NCBI RefSeq assembly: GCF_019083965.1 | Contig: NZ_JAHRCY010000009.1 | Span: forward strand, 305,242-369,241 | Length of the DNA stretch: 64,000 nt | Direction of reading: 5' to 3' | Origin: Catellatospora tritici | Lineage (GTDB): Bacteria; Actinomycetota; Actinomycetes; Mycobacteriales; Micromonosporaceae | Shown here: piece after piece, positions 33,878 through 42,589 of the stretch | How the letters are laid out: every line of letters begins with the position of its first letter | How positions within the stretch are numbered: the stretch's first letter is position 1 | The notes under the pieces: generated by a model | Database searches by the model: none | What the model was told of the DNA's origin: nothing | The model's input: only the letters and a program-made list of their open reading frames with translations | Program-made: the position numbers and the translations under genes

Positions 33878-34450
33878 ATGGGTACGGACGCGGCCGCGAC
33901 AACGGCTGGCAAAGTCGTCTGGCACACCACGATGTCGCTGGACGGCTTCATCGCCGGACCCGGCGACTCGATGGACTGGGCACTGCGCGCCGACCTCGGC
34001 CCCACCGAAGCGGGCACGGCGATGATCCGCGACACCGGCGCCATCCTGGCCGGACGCAGGTGGTACGACATGTCCCTGACCCGCCCCGACTGGGCCCCCT
34101 ACGGCGGAAGTTGGCAGGGGCCGGTCTTCGTGCTCACGCACCGGCCGCCCGCGCCGCCGCCGGGATCACAGGTCGCGTTCGTCAGTGGCGAGATCCGCGA
34201 CGCCGTCGCCACCGCGCGGACGGCCGCCGCGGGTCGGGACGTGGTCGTCTTCGGGCCGACGGTAGCCCAGGCGTGCCTGGACGCCGACGTGCTCGACGAG
34301 ATCCTCGTCCACGTGGTGCCGGTGCTGCTCGGCGACGGGGTCCGGCTCTTCGCCCGCCCCGGCGCGGACCGCCCGGTGCAGCTGCAGCGCACCGCACTGG
34401 CCGAGTCGGGCCAGCTAACCGACCTGCGCTTCGAGGTGACGCGACGGTAG
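33878..34450 (+). CDS. RibD C-terminal/dihydrofolate reductase-fold protein
   Basis: 190 residues from ATG 33878 with GGGAGG close upstream. VVWHTTMSLDGFIAGPGDSM is the opening strand of RibD-C/DHFR-like reductases, ILAGRRWYD follows the NADPH-binding region and VVVFGPTVAQACLDADVLDE, then HVVPVLLGDGVRLF complete the fold. These proteins are NADPH-dependent reductases of unknown physiological substrate, common next to HxlR, TetR or ArsR regulators. Divergent from, and probably regulated by, the HxlR gene. Confidence 0.85.
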   Translation: MGTDAAATTAGKVVWHTTMSLDGFIAGPGDSMDWALRADLGPTEAGTAMIRDTGAILAGRRWYDMSLTRPDWAPYGGSWQGPVFVLTHRPPAPPPGSQVAFVSGEIRDAVATARTAAAGRDVVVFGPTVAQACLDADVLDEILVHVVPVLLGDGVRLFARPGADRPVQLQRTALAESGQLTDLRFEVTRR

Positions 34451-34453
34451 CGG

Positions 34454-35266
34454 TCAGGAGGCGTTCGCCGCGTTCTGGATCATCTTCGCGACGGCGTCGG
34501 GATGCGACACCATGACCACGTGCGACGCGCCGTCGACCACCTCGGTCTGCTTGGCACCCGCCCGCTTGGCCATGAAGTCCTGTGCCGCCGCCGGGATGTT
34601 CTTGTCCGCCGAGCCGTACACGAAGTAGGACGGGATCGTCTTCCAGGCCGCCGCTCCGGCCTTCTCGGCCAGCGCCGCCTCCGCGATCGGCCGCTGCCCC
34701 ACCGCCATCTGCGCCGACTGCTCAGCCGGGACATCAGCGGCGAACTGATCATGGAACTTGTCCGGCTGGATGTAGAGGTCGTTGCCGCCCGGGACCGCCA
34801 CCGGCGGAGCGAGCGCCTGGCCGAGCGTGCCGCCGGGGAACTTCGCGGACAGGTCACCGGCGCTCTCGCCGGTGTCGGGTGCGAAGGCCGCGACGTACAC
34901 CAGGGCCTTGACGTCGGGGTTGCCCTCGGCGGCGGCGCTGATCACCGACCCGCCGTAGGAGTGCCCGACCAGCACGATCGGGCCGTCGATCGAGTCGAGC
35001 ACCGCCTTGACCTGGTCGGCGTCACTCTTGACCCCGCGCAGCGGGTTGGCCACCGCGATGACCGGATACCCCTGCGCGAGCAGTTGGGAGATGACGCCGT
35101 TCCAACTGGACGAGTCGGCGAACGCCCCGTGCACCAGCACCACGGTCGGTTTGTCCGCCGCGCGCTCCTGCTCGGCGGCCGCCGGGGCGGTCCAGACGCC
35201 GAGGACGACCGCGGCGACGAGCGCCGCCGCCAGGGCCAAGGAGCGCGGTGGCCGCACGGAGATCAT
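34454..35266 (-). CDS. Secreted alpha/beta hydrolase
   Basis: 270 residues from ATG 35266 with GGGAG upstream. A Sec signal peptide ends near residue 31 (APAAA). The fold is clear: VVLVHGAF (oxyanion loop), nucleophile elbow VGHSYGGS, acid region FVYGSADKNIP and catalytic His in DGASHVVMVSHP. Related proteins are extracellular esterases of the salicylate-esterase/EstC-like group with small ester substrates. Its stop is four bases from that of the convergent RibD-like gene. Confidence 0.82.
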   Translation of the reverse strand: MISVRPPRSLALAAALVAAVVLGVWTAPAAAEQERAADKPTVVLVHGAFADSSSWNGVISQLLAQGYPVIAVANPLRGVKSDADQVKAVLDSIDGPIVLVGHSYGGSVISAAAEGNPDVKALVYVAAFAPDTGESAGDLSAKFPGGTLGQALAPPVAVPGGNDLYIQPDKFHDQFAADVPAEQSAQMAVGQRPIAEAALAEKAGAAAWKTIPSYFVYGSADKNIPAAAQDFMAKRAGAKQTEVVDGASHVVMVSHPDAVAKMIQNAANAS

Positions 35267-35391
35267 GGTCGACTCCCTTCACGGGGGTGTCCGGACCGGT
35301 TCTCCTGCATGCTCGCAGGCGCCGCCGAAGTGGCGGTCCTGTTTGCGCCAAGACGGCTGCCAAACCGCCCGCCCGGGGCGATACCTCCCGG

Positions 35392-36255
35392 TCAGGCGGG
35401 TGTGGTCAGCCGGTCCGCGATGAGCGCGGCGGGGCGGTCGGCCATCAGGATGGTGTAGTGGTTGGTGTCAGCGACCAGCTCCGCGGTCAGCTGCGGCGCC
35501 ATCGCGGCCCAGTGGTCGACCACCGGCTGCGGCAGCAGGCCCGGCTCCTGGCCGAACATGCCGCGCGGGGCGTGCAGCAGCGTCGCCGCCAGGGTCAGCG
35601 CGAGCAGGTCGGCGCCGAAGGAGGCGGCGTGGACCAGCAGGTCGCGGCCGTCGGCGTAGACGGCCTCGGCGCTGGTCCGCGAGCGGATCGCGCCGGGCTC
35701 ACCGACGGCGTCGTAGCGCACGTACGCGTCCAGGTCGTCGTTCCAGGCCCCGGACAGGGCCGGATGGGCCCGGAAGAAGTCGACGTACGCGTCGACCGAG
35801 GGGTAGGTCTCGCGCAGGCGGGCGACGGCCGGGCCGATAGTCAGTTCCAACAGCTTGTCCGCGTCGAACTCGGCCGGGGTCGGCAGCGGCAGTCCCCCGT
35901 CGACGAGCACGAGCCGGTCGAACAGGTGCGGGGTGCGTACGGCGGCCCGCAGCGCGGCGTACGCCCCCATGGACTGGCCGACCAGCGCCACCGGCGCGCC
36001 CAGGTGCTCGGCGACGGCGGCCAGGTCGGCGGCATGGGCGTCCATCCCGTACGGGCCGGGCAGGTCCGCGCTGGCACCTCGCCCGCGCAGGTCGACCGCG
36101 ATCAGGCTCCAGTCGTCGGGCAGGTGCCGGGCGACGGCCCGAAACGACATGGCCGAGGCGGTGATGCCGTGGGCGGCGACGGCGAGGCGGCCGCCCCCGC
36201 CGAAGCGCAGCGCGTGCAGCGAGCCGCCGGGCACCGGGATCTGAAGGGAGCGCAT
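35392..36255 (-). CDS. Alpha/beta hydrolase (cytoplasmic)
   Basis: 287 residues from ATG 36255, two bases after the TetR stop, hence co-translated with the regulator. AAHGITASAMSFRAVARHL, DLRGRGASADLPG, the nucleophile elbow GQSMGAY, DGGLPLP and the C-terminal TNHYTILM with the catalytic histidine define the family; no signal peptide. The substrate is unknown; esters or epoxides are usual for the family. As a TetR-hydrolase operon it may remove the small molecule sensed by the regulator. Confidence 0.82.
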   Translation of the reverse strand: MRSLQIPVPGGSLHALRFGGGGRLAVAAHGITASAMSFRAVARHLPDDWSLIAVDLRGRGASADLPGPYGMDAHAADLAAVAEHLGAPVALVGQSMGAYAALRAAVRTPHLFDRLVLVDGGLPLPTPAEFDADKLLELTIGPAVARLRETYPSVDAYVDFFRAHPALSGAWNDDLDAYVRYDAVGEPGAIRSRTSAEAVYADGRDLLVHAASFGADLLALTLAATLLHAPRGMFGQEPGLLPQPVVDHWAAMAPQLTAELVADTNHYTILMADRPAALIADRLTTPA

Positions 36256-36257
36256 GG

Positions 36258-36914
36258 TCAGCCTTTCTGGACGGGGTCGGCGCCGACGATCCTGAGCGCG
36301 AAGTCCGCGTAGGCGTCGGCGACCTGGTCACGGGTGTACGGCTGGTCGGGTCCGAACCAGTTGGCCACCTGCATGCCCATCGACCCGATCGCGGTCGCCG
36401 CGAGGAGCGGGTCGGCGACGCGGAAGTCGCCACGGTCGACGCCCAACCGCAGCACCCGCAGCGCCAACTGGCGGGACTGCTCACGCAGGGCCAGGGCGGG
36501 GGCGGCCCGTTCGGACGACAGCGCGTGCAGTTCGGCGTTGGCGACCAGGGCCAGCAGCGGGAAGTCGGCGTGCGCGCCGACCTGGGCGCGGACCAGGGCG
36601 ATCAGCTGTTCGGCGGGGCCGGGCGGCGCCTCGACGATCGCCTGTTGCAGTCGGCGGTGCAACTCCTCGTGCCCGAGCAGCACCAGTTCGGCCAACACGT
36701 GCTCCTTGGACGGGTAGTGCGCGTACAGGGTGGCGGAGTTGATCCCGACGGCGGTGGCCAGGTCGCGGATGGAGGCGCCGTGGAAGCCGTACTCGGCGAA
36801 CAGCTGCAGTCCCGCGAGCAGGATGCGGCCCCTGGTCCCGGCGGGGGTCACGCCCGGGGGCAGCTCGACGGCGACCGCGCTGAGCCGTCGCGGCTCCCAT
36901 CTCGGACCGGTCAA
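36258..36914 (-). CDS. TetR-family transcriptional regulator
   Basis: 218 residues. TTG 36914 is chosen because GGAGGAGACG directly precedes it; no ATG or GTG start has such support and the upstream open frame crosses the operator region. The helix-turn-helix reads GRILLAGLQLFAEYGFHGAS, then IRDLATAVGINSATLYAHYP. The C-terminal domain is TetR_C-like. It is divergent from a secreted PHA-depolymerase-like esterase and co-transcribed with an alpha/beta hydrolase. Two copies of a GATTGGTTG motif, one in a perfect palindrome, lie in the gap and are its likely operators. Confidence 0.86.
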   Translation of the reverse strand: MTGPRWEPRRLSAVAVELPPGVTPAGTRGRILLAGLQLFAEYGFHGASIRDLATAVGINSATLYAHYPSKEHVLAELVLLGHEELHRRLQQAIVEAPPGPAEQLIALVRAQVGAHADFPLLALVANAELHALSSERAAPALALREQSRQLALRVLRLGVDRGDFRVADPLLAATAIGSMGMQVANWFGPDQPYTRDQVADAYADFALRIVGADPVQKG

Positions 36915-36931
36915 CGTCTCCTCCAGCGATC

Positions 36932-37000
36932 GATTGGTTGACACCGTAGTACACGGAGCGGATAGTGCCAAGCGACAACCAATCAATCGATTGGTTGTCG
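36932..37000 (+). promoter_or_regulatory. Consensus promoter flanked by two TetR-type operators
   Basis: TTGACA (36938-36943), 17-nt spacer, GATAGT (36961-36966): the best sigma-70-like promoter in the window, reading toward the esterase. GATTGGTTGAC (36932-36942) overlaps the -35; a palindrome with perfect 12-bp arms CGACAACCAATC (36973-36984) and GATTGGTTGTCG (36989-37000) covers the expected start site. Confidence 0.7.
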
Positions 37001-37024
37001 TATTTGGCCTCCGAGAGGAGAGAC

Positions 37025-37990
37025 ATGTCTGCACCGTCCCCAGACCGCTCCGCTCCATCCTCGCCGCGCAGACTCGTGATCGCCGCGCTGGCCGCGGTCC
37101 TCGCGATCCTCGCCGCGCCCGCACCCGCGCACGCCGCCGGCGGCGCCTTCTACGGCGTGTACGCCAGCGTCTACGGCACCCGCGACTACCACGGGTACGT
37201 GCCGTCGTCGTACCGGCCCGGCACGCCCATGCCGCTGCTGGTCGCCCTGCACGGCTGCACCGAGAACGACGTCGGCTACGACGTGCTGTCGGGCTGGAGC
37301 CGGGTGGCCGAGCAGCGCGGCTTCATCGTCGTCTTCCCCGACCAGAGCAACCTCGTCAACCCGGCCACCTGCTGGAACTGGTACCTGGAGACCAACCAGC
37401 ACCGGGGCTGGGGCGAACCCGCCATCATCGCCGGGATCACCAACCGGATCCGCTCGCAGTACACCGTGGACTCACGCCGGATCTTCACCACGGGCGTCTC
37501 GGCGGGCGGCGTGATGACCAACATCATGGCCGTCACCTACCCCGACATCTTCGCCGCGACCTCGGTCATGGCCGGATGCGAGTACGACTGCGACGTGCTG
37601 CAACTGCAGTCGGCGCAGGAGTCGGGGCGCAAGGCGCTGCAGGAGATGGGCAGTCGGGCGCGCACGGTGCCCGCGATCATCTTCCAGGGCACCGCCGACA
37701 TCGTGGTGCCGCCGTCGACGGCGTACCGCATCGCCGGGCAGTGGGCGGTGGTCGACGGCATCGACAGCACCGCCGACTCGATCCAACCGGGCCAGGTCCC
37801 GGGTGGGCGCAGCTACACCCACCTGACCTACCGCGACACGGCGGGCCGGTCGCTGATCGAGCAGTACATGATCGACGGTGCCGGGCACGCGTACCCGGGC
37901 GGCTGCTCCTGCAGCCTGTACGGCGACCCGTCCGGCCCCGACGCCAGCAACCTGACCTGGGACTTCTTCCTCGCCCACGCCAAGCCCTGA
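37025..37990 (+). CDS. Secreted PHB depolymerase-family esterase
   Basis: 321 residues from ATG 37025 with GAGAGGAG upstream. Signal peptide to about residue 38 (PAHAA). The domain matches the short-chain PHA depolymerase/feruloyl-esterase family: LVALHGCTEN (oxyanion), lipase box GVSAGG, acid GTADIVVPP and His in GAGHAYPGG. Three cysteine pairs are likely (for example CEYDC, CSC). It hydrolyses an extracellular ester, either a polyhydroxyalkanoate or a hemicellulose acyl ester; without a binding module the substrate is open. Controlled by a consensus promoter with TetR-type operators. Confidence 0.85.
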   Translation: MSAPSPDRSAPSSPRRLVIAALAAVLAILAAPAPAHAAGGAFYGVYASVYGTRDYHGYVPSSYRPGTPMPLLVALHGCTENDVGYDVLSGWSRVAEQRGFIVVFPDQSNLVNPATCWNWYLETNQHRGWGEPAIIAGITNRIRSQYTVDSRRIFTTGVSAGGVMTNIMAVTYPDIFAATSVMAGCEYDCDVLQLQSAQESGRKALQEMGSRARTVPAIIFQGTADIVVPPSTAYRIAGQWAVVDGIDSTADSIQPGQVPGGRSYTHLTYRDTAGRSLIEQYMIDGAGHAYPGGCSCSLYGDPSGPDASNLTWDFFLAHAKP

Positions 37991-37999
37991 CCCGTGCGC

Positions 38000-38034
38000 G
38001 GCCGGTCCGCGAGCACGACGCTCGCGGACCGGCC
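38000..38034. terminator. 15-bp perfect bidirectional hairpin
   Basis: Arms GGCCGGTCCGCGAGC (38000-38014) and its complement (38020-38034), 5-nt loop, between the convergent esterase and NmrA-type genes. Confidence 0.8.
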
Positions 38035-38044
38035 GGACTCGACG

Positions 38045-38956
38045 TCAGCGGCCAAGGAACGCGGCGGCGTTCTTGCGGGCGAACTCGACGAACGGCGTCG
38101 GCTCGACCCCGAAGGCCCGGTGGGTGTCGAGCACGACCCGCGACTGCTTGACCCGGGCGCGCTCGGCGAAGATCTGGCCGAGCAGGCCCGCCACCGGCGG
38201 CGGCACGCCCATACCGATGAGGGCCTGGGACTTCTCCGCCAGGGTGACCGGGACGTACCGGAACGGCACGCCGGTGCCCTCGGTGATCGCCTCGGCGACC
38301 TCGGCCATGGTCAGCGCCTCCGGGCCGGTCATGTCGTAGCTCTTGCCCTCGTGCCCCTCGGAGGTCAGCAGGGCCACGCACACCTTGGCGATGTCGTCGA
38401 CGTCGACGGGGGCCAGGCGGCTGTCGCCGATCGGCATGACCAGCTCGTGCTTGACCGGGTCCACGCCGGTCAGCGTCCAGGGCAGGTAGTACTGCATGAA
38501 CTGGCTCGGGCGCAGGAGGGTGTAGGCGATCCCGGCCCCCTCCAGGTACTCCTCGATCTCGACGTGCTCCTGGGTGCCGAGGAACGCCGCCGGATCGAAT
38601 CCGATCCCCGACTCCTTGCCGGAGTACTTGACGATGTGCCGCACCCCGGCGGTCTTCGCCGTCTCAACGAACGTCCGCTGCGTCTCGATCATCCGCTCGA
38701 ACGGGGTCGAGATCACCAGCGCCCGGTCGACCCCCCGCAGCGCCTCCTGCAGCGTCTCGGGCTGCAGCATGTTGCCCTGGACCAACTCCACGCCGGGCAG
38801 GTCGCCCAGTTGCTTGGCCTTGTCCGGATCGCGGTAGAGGCCGCGCACCGGGATGCCCTGCCGGGAGAACTCACGCACGACTGCTGAACCACTCAGACCG
38901 GTGGCTCCGGTGACGAGTATCAACGCCTGACTACCCTTCGCGAGATCGACATACAT
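38045..38956 (-). CDS. NmrA-like/atypical SDR NAD(P)-binding protein
   Basis: 303 residues from ATG 38956 (MYVDLAKGSQALILVTGATG). TGATGLSGSAVV is the dinucleotide-binding loop; the absence of the YxxxK catalytic pair and the presence of MLQPETLQEALRGVD, YSGKESGIGFD and LRPSQFMQYYLP fit the NmrA/quinone-reductase-like (QorB, YtfG) group of atypical SDRs, which bind NADP and either reduce quinones or sense redox state. ATG 38956 is favoured: a TAGATT -10 box ends five bases upstream with TTGCCC 16 bases before it, suggesting a leaderless mRNA. An earlier in-frame ATG (38989) would overlap that promoter. Confidence 0.82.
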   Translation of the reverse strand: MYVDLAKGSQALILVTGATGLSGSAVVREFSRQGIPVRGLYRDPDKAKQLGDLPGVELVQGNMLQPETLQEALRGVDRALVISTPFERMIETQRTFVETAKTAGVRHIVKYSGKESGIGFDPAAFLGTQEHVEIEEYLEGAGIAYTLLRPSQFMQYYLPWTLTGVDPVKHELVMPIGDSRLAPVDVDDIAKVCVALLTSEGHEGKSYDMTGPEALTMAEVAEAITEGTGVPFRYVPVTLAEKSQALIGMGVPPPVAGLLGQIFAERARVKQSRVVLDTHRAFGVEPTPFVEFARKNAAAFLGR

Positions 38957-38989
38957 AGACCAATCTATCGATCCGGGCAGGCCGGGCAA
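38957..38989 (-). promoter_or_regulatory. Leaderless promoter of the NmrA-like gene with operator-like dyad
   Basis: TTGCCC (38984-38989) and TAGATT (38962-38967), 16-nt spacing, five bases before ATG. TAGACCAATCTA (38956-38967), a dyad overlapping the -10, shares CCAATC with the TetR operators at 36932-37000. Confidence 0.5.
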
Positions 38990-39034
38990 CGCTTCGCGGG
39001 CAACACCGCAAGCAGGAAGAACCCAATCGGGCGA

Positions 39035-39511
39035 TCAGGCGGCGACGGCCAGGCGGCGACGCAGCTCGTCCTCCGGCACGTCCTCCAGATGGGTCAGGAA
39101 CACCCAGAGGTGCCCCGACGGGTCCTTCAGGATGGCCGTGCGGTCGCCGTGGAACATGTCCGTCGGCGGCTGGACGATCACCGCCCCCTCTGCCGCCGCC
39201 CGTTCGGCCAGGCTGTCCACATCGGGCACGAACACGTGCAGCGTGACCGACGTCCCGCCGCCCAGCGCGGTCGGTGCCACGAACGCGGCGGCCTCCGCCT
39301 CGGCCGTGCTCACGTCGCCCAGCATCAGCACCGACCGCCCGATGGTGATCTCGGCGTGCAGGACCCCACCGCCGGGCGCGTCGACCCGGAACTGCTCGCG
39401 CGCCCCGAACGCCCGCCCGTAGAAGTCGATCGCCGCCACGGCGTCGTCGACCATGATGTGCGGGATCACGGCGTAGCGGTAGCGGTCGGGGATGTCGCCC
39501 TGCTCGGTCAT
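39035..39511 (-). CDS. VOC/glyoxalase superfamily protein (PhnB-like)
   Basis: 158 residues from ATG 39511 with GAGGAGG upstream. The sequence IPHIMVDDAVAAIDFYGRAF, GGGVLHAEITIGRSVLML and PFGHLW-type ending DPSGHLWVF are the paired beta-alpha-beta-beta-beta modules of the vicinal-oxygen-chelate fold, in the YybH/PhnB-like branch. Possible metal or substrate ligands are His (LHAEI) and the DPSGH histidine. Members range from bleomycin-binding to demethylase-like proteins; no specific role can be given. It is followed by no close partner. Confidence 0.85.
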   Translation of the reverse strand: MTEQGDIPDRYRYAVIPHIMVDDAVAAIDFYGRAFGAREQFRVDAPGGGVLHAEITIGRSVLMLGDVSTAEAEAAAFVAPTALGGGTSVTLHVFVPDVDSLAERAAAEGAVIVQPPTDMFHGDRTAILKDPSGHLWVFLTHLEDVPEDELRRRLAVAA

Positions 39512-39520
39512 CGGTCCTCC

Positions 39521-39556
39521 TCGGGTCTCGGCACCGAAACGGGTGCCGAGACCCGA
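39521..39556 (-). terminator. 15-bp perfect hairpin after the HelR-like gene
   Basis: Arms TCGGGTCTCGGCACC (39521-39535) and its complement (39542-39556), 6-nt loop, 27 bases beyond the helicase-like stop and just ahead of the VOC gene's ribosome-binding site. Confidence 0.7.
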
Positions 39557-39582
39557 CCCTAGAAGCTCAAGTTCGCTTCAGG

Positions 39583-41868
39583 TCAAGCCGTCAGTACCGC
39601 GGGCAGCGGTTGCCGGTGGAGCACCACCAGACCGGCCACCGCCCGGGTGAGCACGACGTAGAGGCGGCTGGCGCCGCGCGGTTCGGCGGCGAGGATCTCG
39701 GCCGGTTCCACCGCGATCACGTGGTCGTACTCCAGGCCCTTGACCAGGCTCGCGGGCACGACCGGCACCCCGTCGACCGTTGCGCCCAGCGCCTGCGCCC
39801 GCTCGTCGGCGGCGATCACCGCGACCGTGGCCCCGGCGGGCGCCTCCCGCACCGCCTCGCGTACCGCCGCGACCAGGTCGTCGACCGGGCGCACCGACAA
39901 CAGCCCGCCCTCGCGGTACGACCGCGTCGGCGCGATCTCCGGCGGGAGCAGCCGCGCGGCGTATTCGGCGACGACCTGCGGCACCCGGTAGCCGGTGCGC
40001 AGTTCCAGGGTCCGGCCGTCGCGCTTGCCCAGTCGGGTCAGCAGCTCCGGCCAGGTCCGGGCGGCCAGCGGGTGGGTCGCCTGGCCGAGGTCGCCGACGA
40101 TCGTCATCGACGCGTACGCCGCCCGCCGCGCGATCATCCGCGACTCCATCGGCGACAGGTCCTGTGCCTCGTCGAGCACCACGTGCGCGTAGTCGACCGG
40201 GACCGGGGCGTCGTCGACGGGCTCGCCCGGCGGCAGCGGCTCGGCCAGCAGCGGCACATACCCGTCCTCGCCGTACGGGTCGAACCCGTCCACCCAGCCC
40301 ACCACCTTGTGTCCCTCACGCAGGATCACCGCCTCGGCCCAGCGCTGCGCCGCCACGGTCGCGTCGTTGTCGATCCCCTGCCCGGCCAGCGCGATCGGCG
40401 TCGGATGACCGGGTGCGTAGAGGCACCACCCGTCGTTCAGGCTGCAGCTGATCACGAACGTCTCGACCAGCCGAGGGCCGGAGGTGAGTTCGCGCAGCCG
40501 CGCGCCGGAGTCGGCCGGGGCGGCCTTCGGCGCCGGTGCCTGCCCGAGCAGCTCATCCAGCTCGTCGAGCAGCGGCACGTCGTCCACCGACCAGTCCGCC
40601 CGGTCCCGGTACGACGCCGCCAGGGTCTCGGCCTGCCCGGCGTCCAGGACCCCGGCCGACCGGCCCGGGTCGGCCAGCCACGCCAGCACCGTCCGCGCCT
40701 CGAGGCGGGGCCACCACGCGTGCAGGAACCGCAGGAACTCGCCGCGGCCGACGACCTCATCGAGGAACAGCGCCCGGTCCAGGTGCTCGCCGTCGACCCG
40801 CTCCCACAGCGCCGCCAGCAGCACCGCCGCCGCGACGCGGCGCGCCCCGTTGGGCGGGGTGGCGTCGGCCCGCGCGCGGGTCCGGACCCGTTCGCGCACC
40901 CTGGTCAGCGCGTCGGCGTCGAGGGTGAGCACCTGGCCCGCGTACACCAGCCGCAGCCGGTCCGGTGCGTCCGGCGGCACCTGCCATATCAGGTCGGCCA
41001 GTACCCGCAGCATCAGCTCGGCGCCCTTGATCTCGGCGACGTGCGCCGGGTCGCGGCGGGTGGCGCACACCCCGTCGACGAGTTCGCCGATGGCGCGCAG
41101 GTGCACGCTGTCCTCGCCGAGCGCGGGCAGCACCCGACTGATGTAGTTGGTGAACACCGTCGACGGGCCGACGACCAGGACCCGGCCGTCGGCGAACCGG
41201 CCCCGGTCGGTGTACAGCAGATACGCGGCCCGGTGCAGCGCGACCTGCGTCTTGCCGGTGCCCGGCCCGCCGGTGACGAGGGTGACGCCGCGTGCGGGCG
41301 CCCGGATCGCCTCGTCCTGCTCGCGCTGGATCGTGGTGACGATGTCGCGCATCTGCGGACCGCGCGAGCGGCGCAGCGCCGCCAGCAGCGCGCCCTCGCC
41401 GAGCACCCGCAGGTCACCGGCCGCGTCCGGGGTCAGCACGTCGTCGTCGAGGTCGACCACTTCCGGCCCCCGGCAGATGATCACCCGACGGCGTACGACG
41501 CCGAGCGGCTCGCCGGAGGTGGCCCGGTAGAACGCCGACGCGGCGGGCGCCCGCCAGTCCACCAGCAGCGGTTCGAGGTCGTCGTCGCGCAGACCCAGCC
41601 GCCCGATGCGGAAGGCCTCGCCGTCGTCGAAGTCGAGCCGGCCGAAGACCAGTCCCTCCTCCTCGGCGTCCAGGGTCCGCAGTTGCTTGTCGGCGCGCAG
41701 CACCAGCGCGTCGCGCTCGACCAGGCCGGTGGTCGGGCCCGCGGTGGCGCGCTCGTGACCCTCCCGGGCCAGGGCCCGTGCCTGGGTACGCATCACCTCG
41801 ACCCGCTCGTAGACCCGATCGACGACGTTCTGTTCGATGGCGATTTCCTGCGTTCTGACGTCAGGCAC
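39583..41868 (-). CDS. helR: HelR/HelD-type RNA polymerase recycling motor ATPase
   Basis: 761 residues from GTG 41868 with GGGAG upstream. The N-terminal coiled-coil/arm region and LVFGRLDFDDGEAFRIGRLG, LLVDWRAPAASAFYRAT are characteristic of the actinobacterial HelD/HelR family. UvrD-like ATPase motifs follow: Walker A GGPGTGKT (about 197), Walker B VVLDEAQDLS (about 566), GDLGQATHP and the C-terminal VKGLEYDHVIAV and LYVVLTRA. These proteins pry RNA polymerase off DNA and recycle it; HelR of Streptomyces also removes rifamycins. Here the rifamycin role is inference: no clear rifamycin-associated element was seen upstream. Monocistronic, ended by a 15-bp hairpin. Confidence 0.85.
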   Translation of the reverse strand: MPDVRTQEIAIEQNVVDRVYERVEVMRTQARALAREGHERATAGPTTGLVERDALVLRADKQLRTLDAEEEGLVFGRLDFDDGEAFRIGRLGLRDDDLEPLLVDWRAPAASAFYRATSGEPLGVVRRRVIICRGPEVVDLDDDVLTPDAAGDLRVLGEGALLAALRRSRGPQMRDIVTTIQREQDEAIRAPARGVTLVTGGPGTGKTQVALHRAAYLLYTDRGRFADGRVLVVGPSTVFTNYISRVLPALGEDSVHLRAIGELVDGVCATRRDPAHVAEIKGAELMLRVLADLIWQVPPDAPDRLRLVYAGQVLTLDADALTRVRERVRTRARADATPPNGARRVAAAVLLAALWERVDGEHLDRALFLDEVVGRGEFLRFLHAWWPRLEARTVLAWLADPGRSAGVLDAGQAETLAASYRDRADWSVDDVPLLDELDELLGQAPAPKAAPADSGARLRELTSGPRLVETFVISCSLNDGWCLYAPGHPTPIALAGQGIDNDATVAAQRWAEAVILREGHKVVGWVDGFDPYGEDGYVPLLAEPLPPGEPVDDAPVPVDYAHVVLDEAQDLSPMESRMIARRAAYASMTIVGDLGQATHPLAARTWPELLTRLGKRDGRTLELRTGYRVPQVVAEYAARLLPPEIAPTRSYREGGLLSVRPVDDLVAAVREAVREAPAGATVAVIAADERAQALGATVDGVPVVPASLVKGLEYDHVIAVEPAEILAAEPRGASRLYVVLTRAVAGLVVLHRQPLPAVLTA

Positions 41869-41987
41869 AGTGCTCCCGGGAAGATGACGGTGGGTGGCTT
41901 GACGAGGCTATGTGCAGTTCAGAGCACAGAAATCATCATTTGGTCGGATCAAAACATGCTTGCGCACGGGTTACACTGGTTACGGCA

Positions 41988-42007
41988 GGGAGGACCGGAG
42001 TCCTCCC
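41988..42007. terminator. Short hairpin after the GNAT gene
   Basis: GGGAGGAC (41988-41995), loop CGGA, GTCCTCCC (42000-42007), with TTTCT on the plus-strand side, 23 bases beyond the GNAT stop. Confidence 0.5.
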
Positions 42008-42030
42008 TTTCTCGTTGTCCGGCCGCCGAA

Positions 42031-42483
42031 TCAGCGCGCGACCAAGGCCGGTTCACGCACCATGAGCACGTCGACCGGGCCCTCGGAGTCGACGGCGAAC
42101 CCGTGGCGCTCGTACAGCCGCTGGGCCGCACTGCCCCGCAGCACGACCAGCCGCACTCCGACGCCGTCCCGGTCGCAGCGCTCCAGCAGCCCGCGCAGCA
42201 CCGCCGACCCGATGCCGCTGCCCTGCAGGTGCGTGGCCAGGTAGAAGCTCTCCAGCCAGACGTGGCCCTCGGCCGGGCGCAGCGACACGCTGCCCACCAG
42301 GGCGCCGTCCACCTCGATGATCCAGGTGTACGACGGTTCGAACCGGTCCCGCAGGATCTGCCGTACCCGGTGGTCGTCGTAGCGTCCCAGCCGCTCCAGA
42401 TCCGGCCGCAGCACCACCGCGCGCAGCTCCACCATCGGCTCGAGATCTGCCGCCGAGGCGGGCCGCAGCCGCCAGTTCACCAT
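42031..42483 (-). CDS. GNAT-family N-acetyltransferase
   Basis: 150 residues from ATG 42483. The fold is seen in WRLRPASAADLEPMVELRAV, WLESFYLATHLQGSGIGSAV (the acetyl-CoA pyrophosphate loop QGSGIG) and AQRLYERHGFAV. It transfers an acetyl group from acetyl-CoA to an amine; the acceptor is unknown. The start is supported by a -10-like TAGCCT (42491-42496) seven bases upstream, fitting a leaderless mRNA; a longer in-frame opening to 42549 has no signal. It lies upstream of the helR-type gene in the same direction, separated by a hairpin. Confidence 0.83.
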   Translation of the reverse strand: MVNWRLRPASAADLEPMVELRAVVLRPDLERLGRYDDHRVRQILRDRFEPSYTWIIEVDGALVGSVSLRPAEGHVWLESFYLATHLQGSGIGSAVLRGLLERCDRDGVGVRLVVLRGSAAQRLYERHGFAVDSEGPVDVLMVREPALVAR

Positions 42484-42589
42484 GATCGGCAGGCTAGCGC
42501 GAGCGGCACTCGCGTCAGGCTCGGGGCCGCGCGGGCCCGGAACGCGCACGGCGTAGGATCGCCCTCACCCCGAACGCCCTTCGACCTCA

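Noticed and set aside
41869..42030. Rifamycin-associated element upstream of the HelR-like gene
   Set aside because: Only a partial CTTGCGC resemblance at 41959-41965 was seen; not convincing without a motif score.
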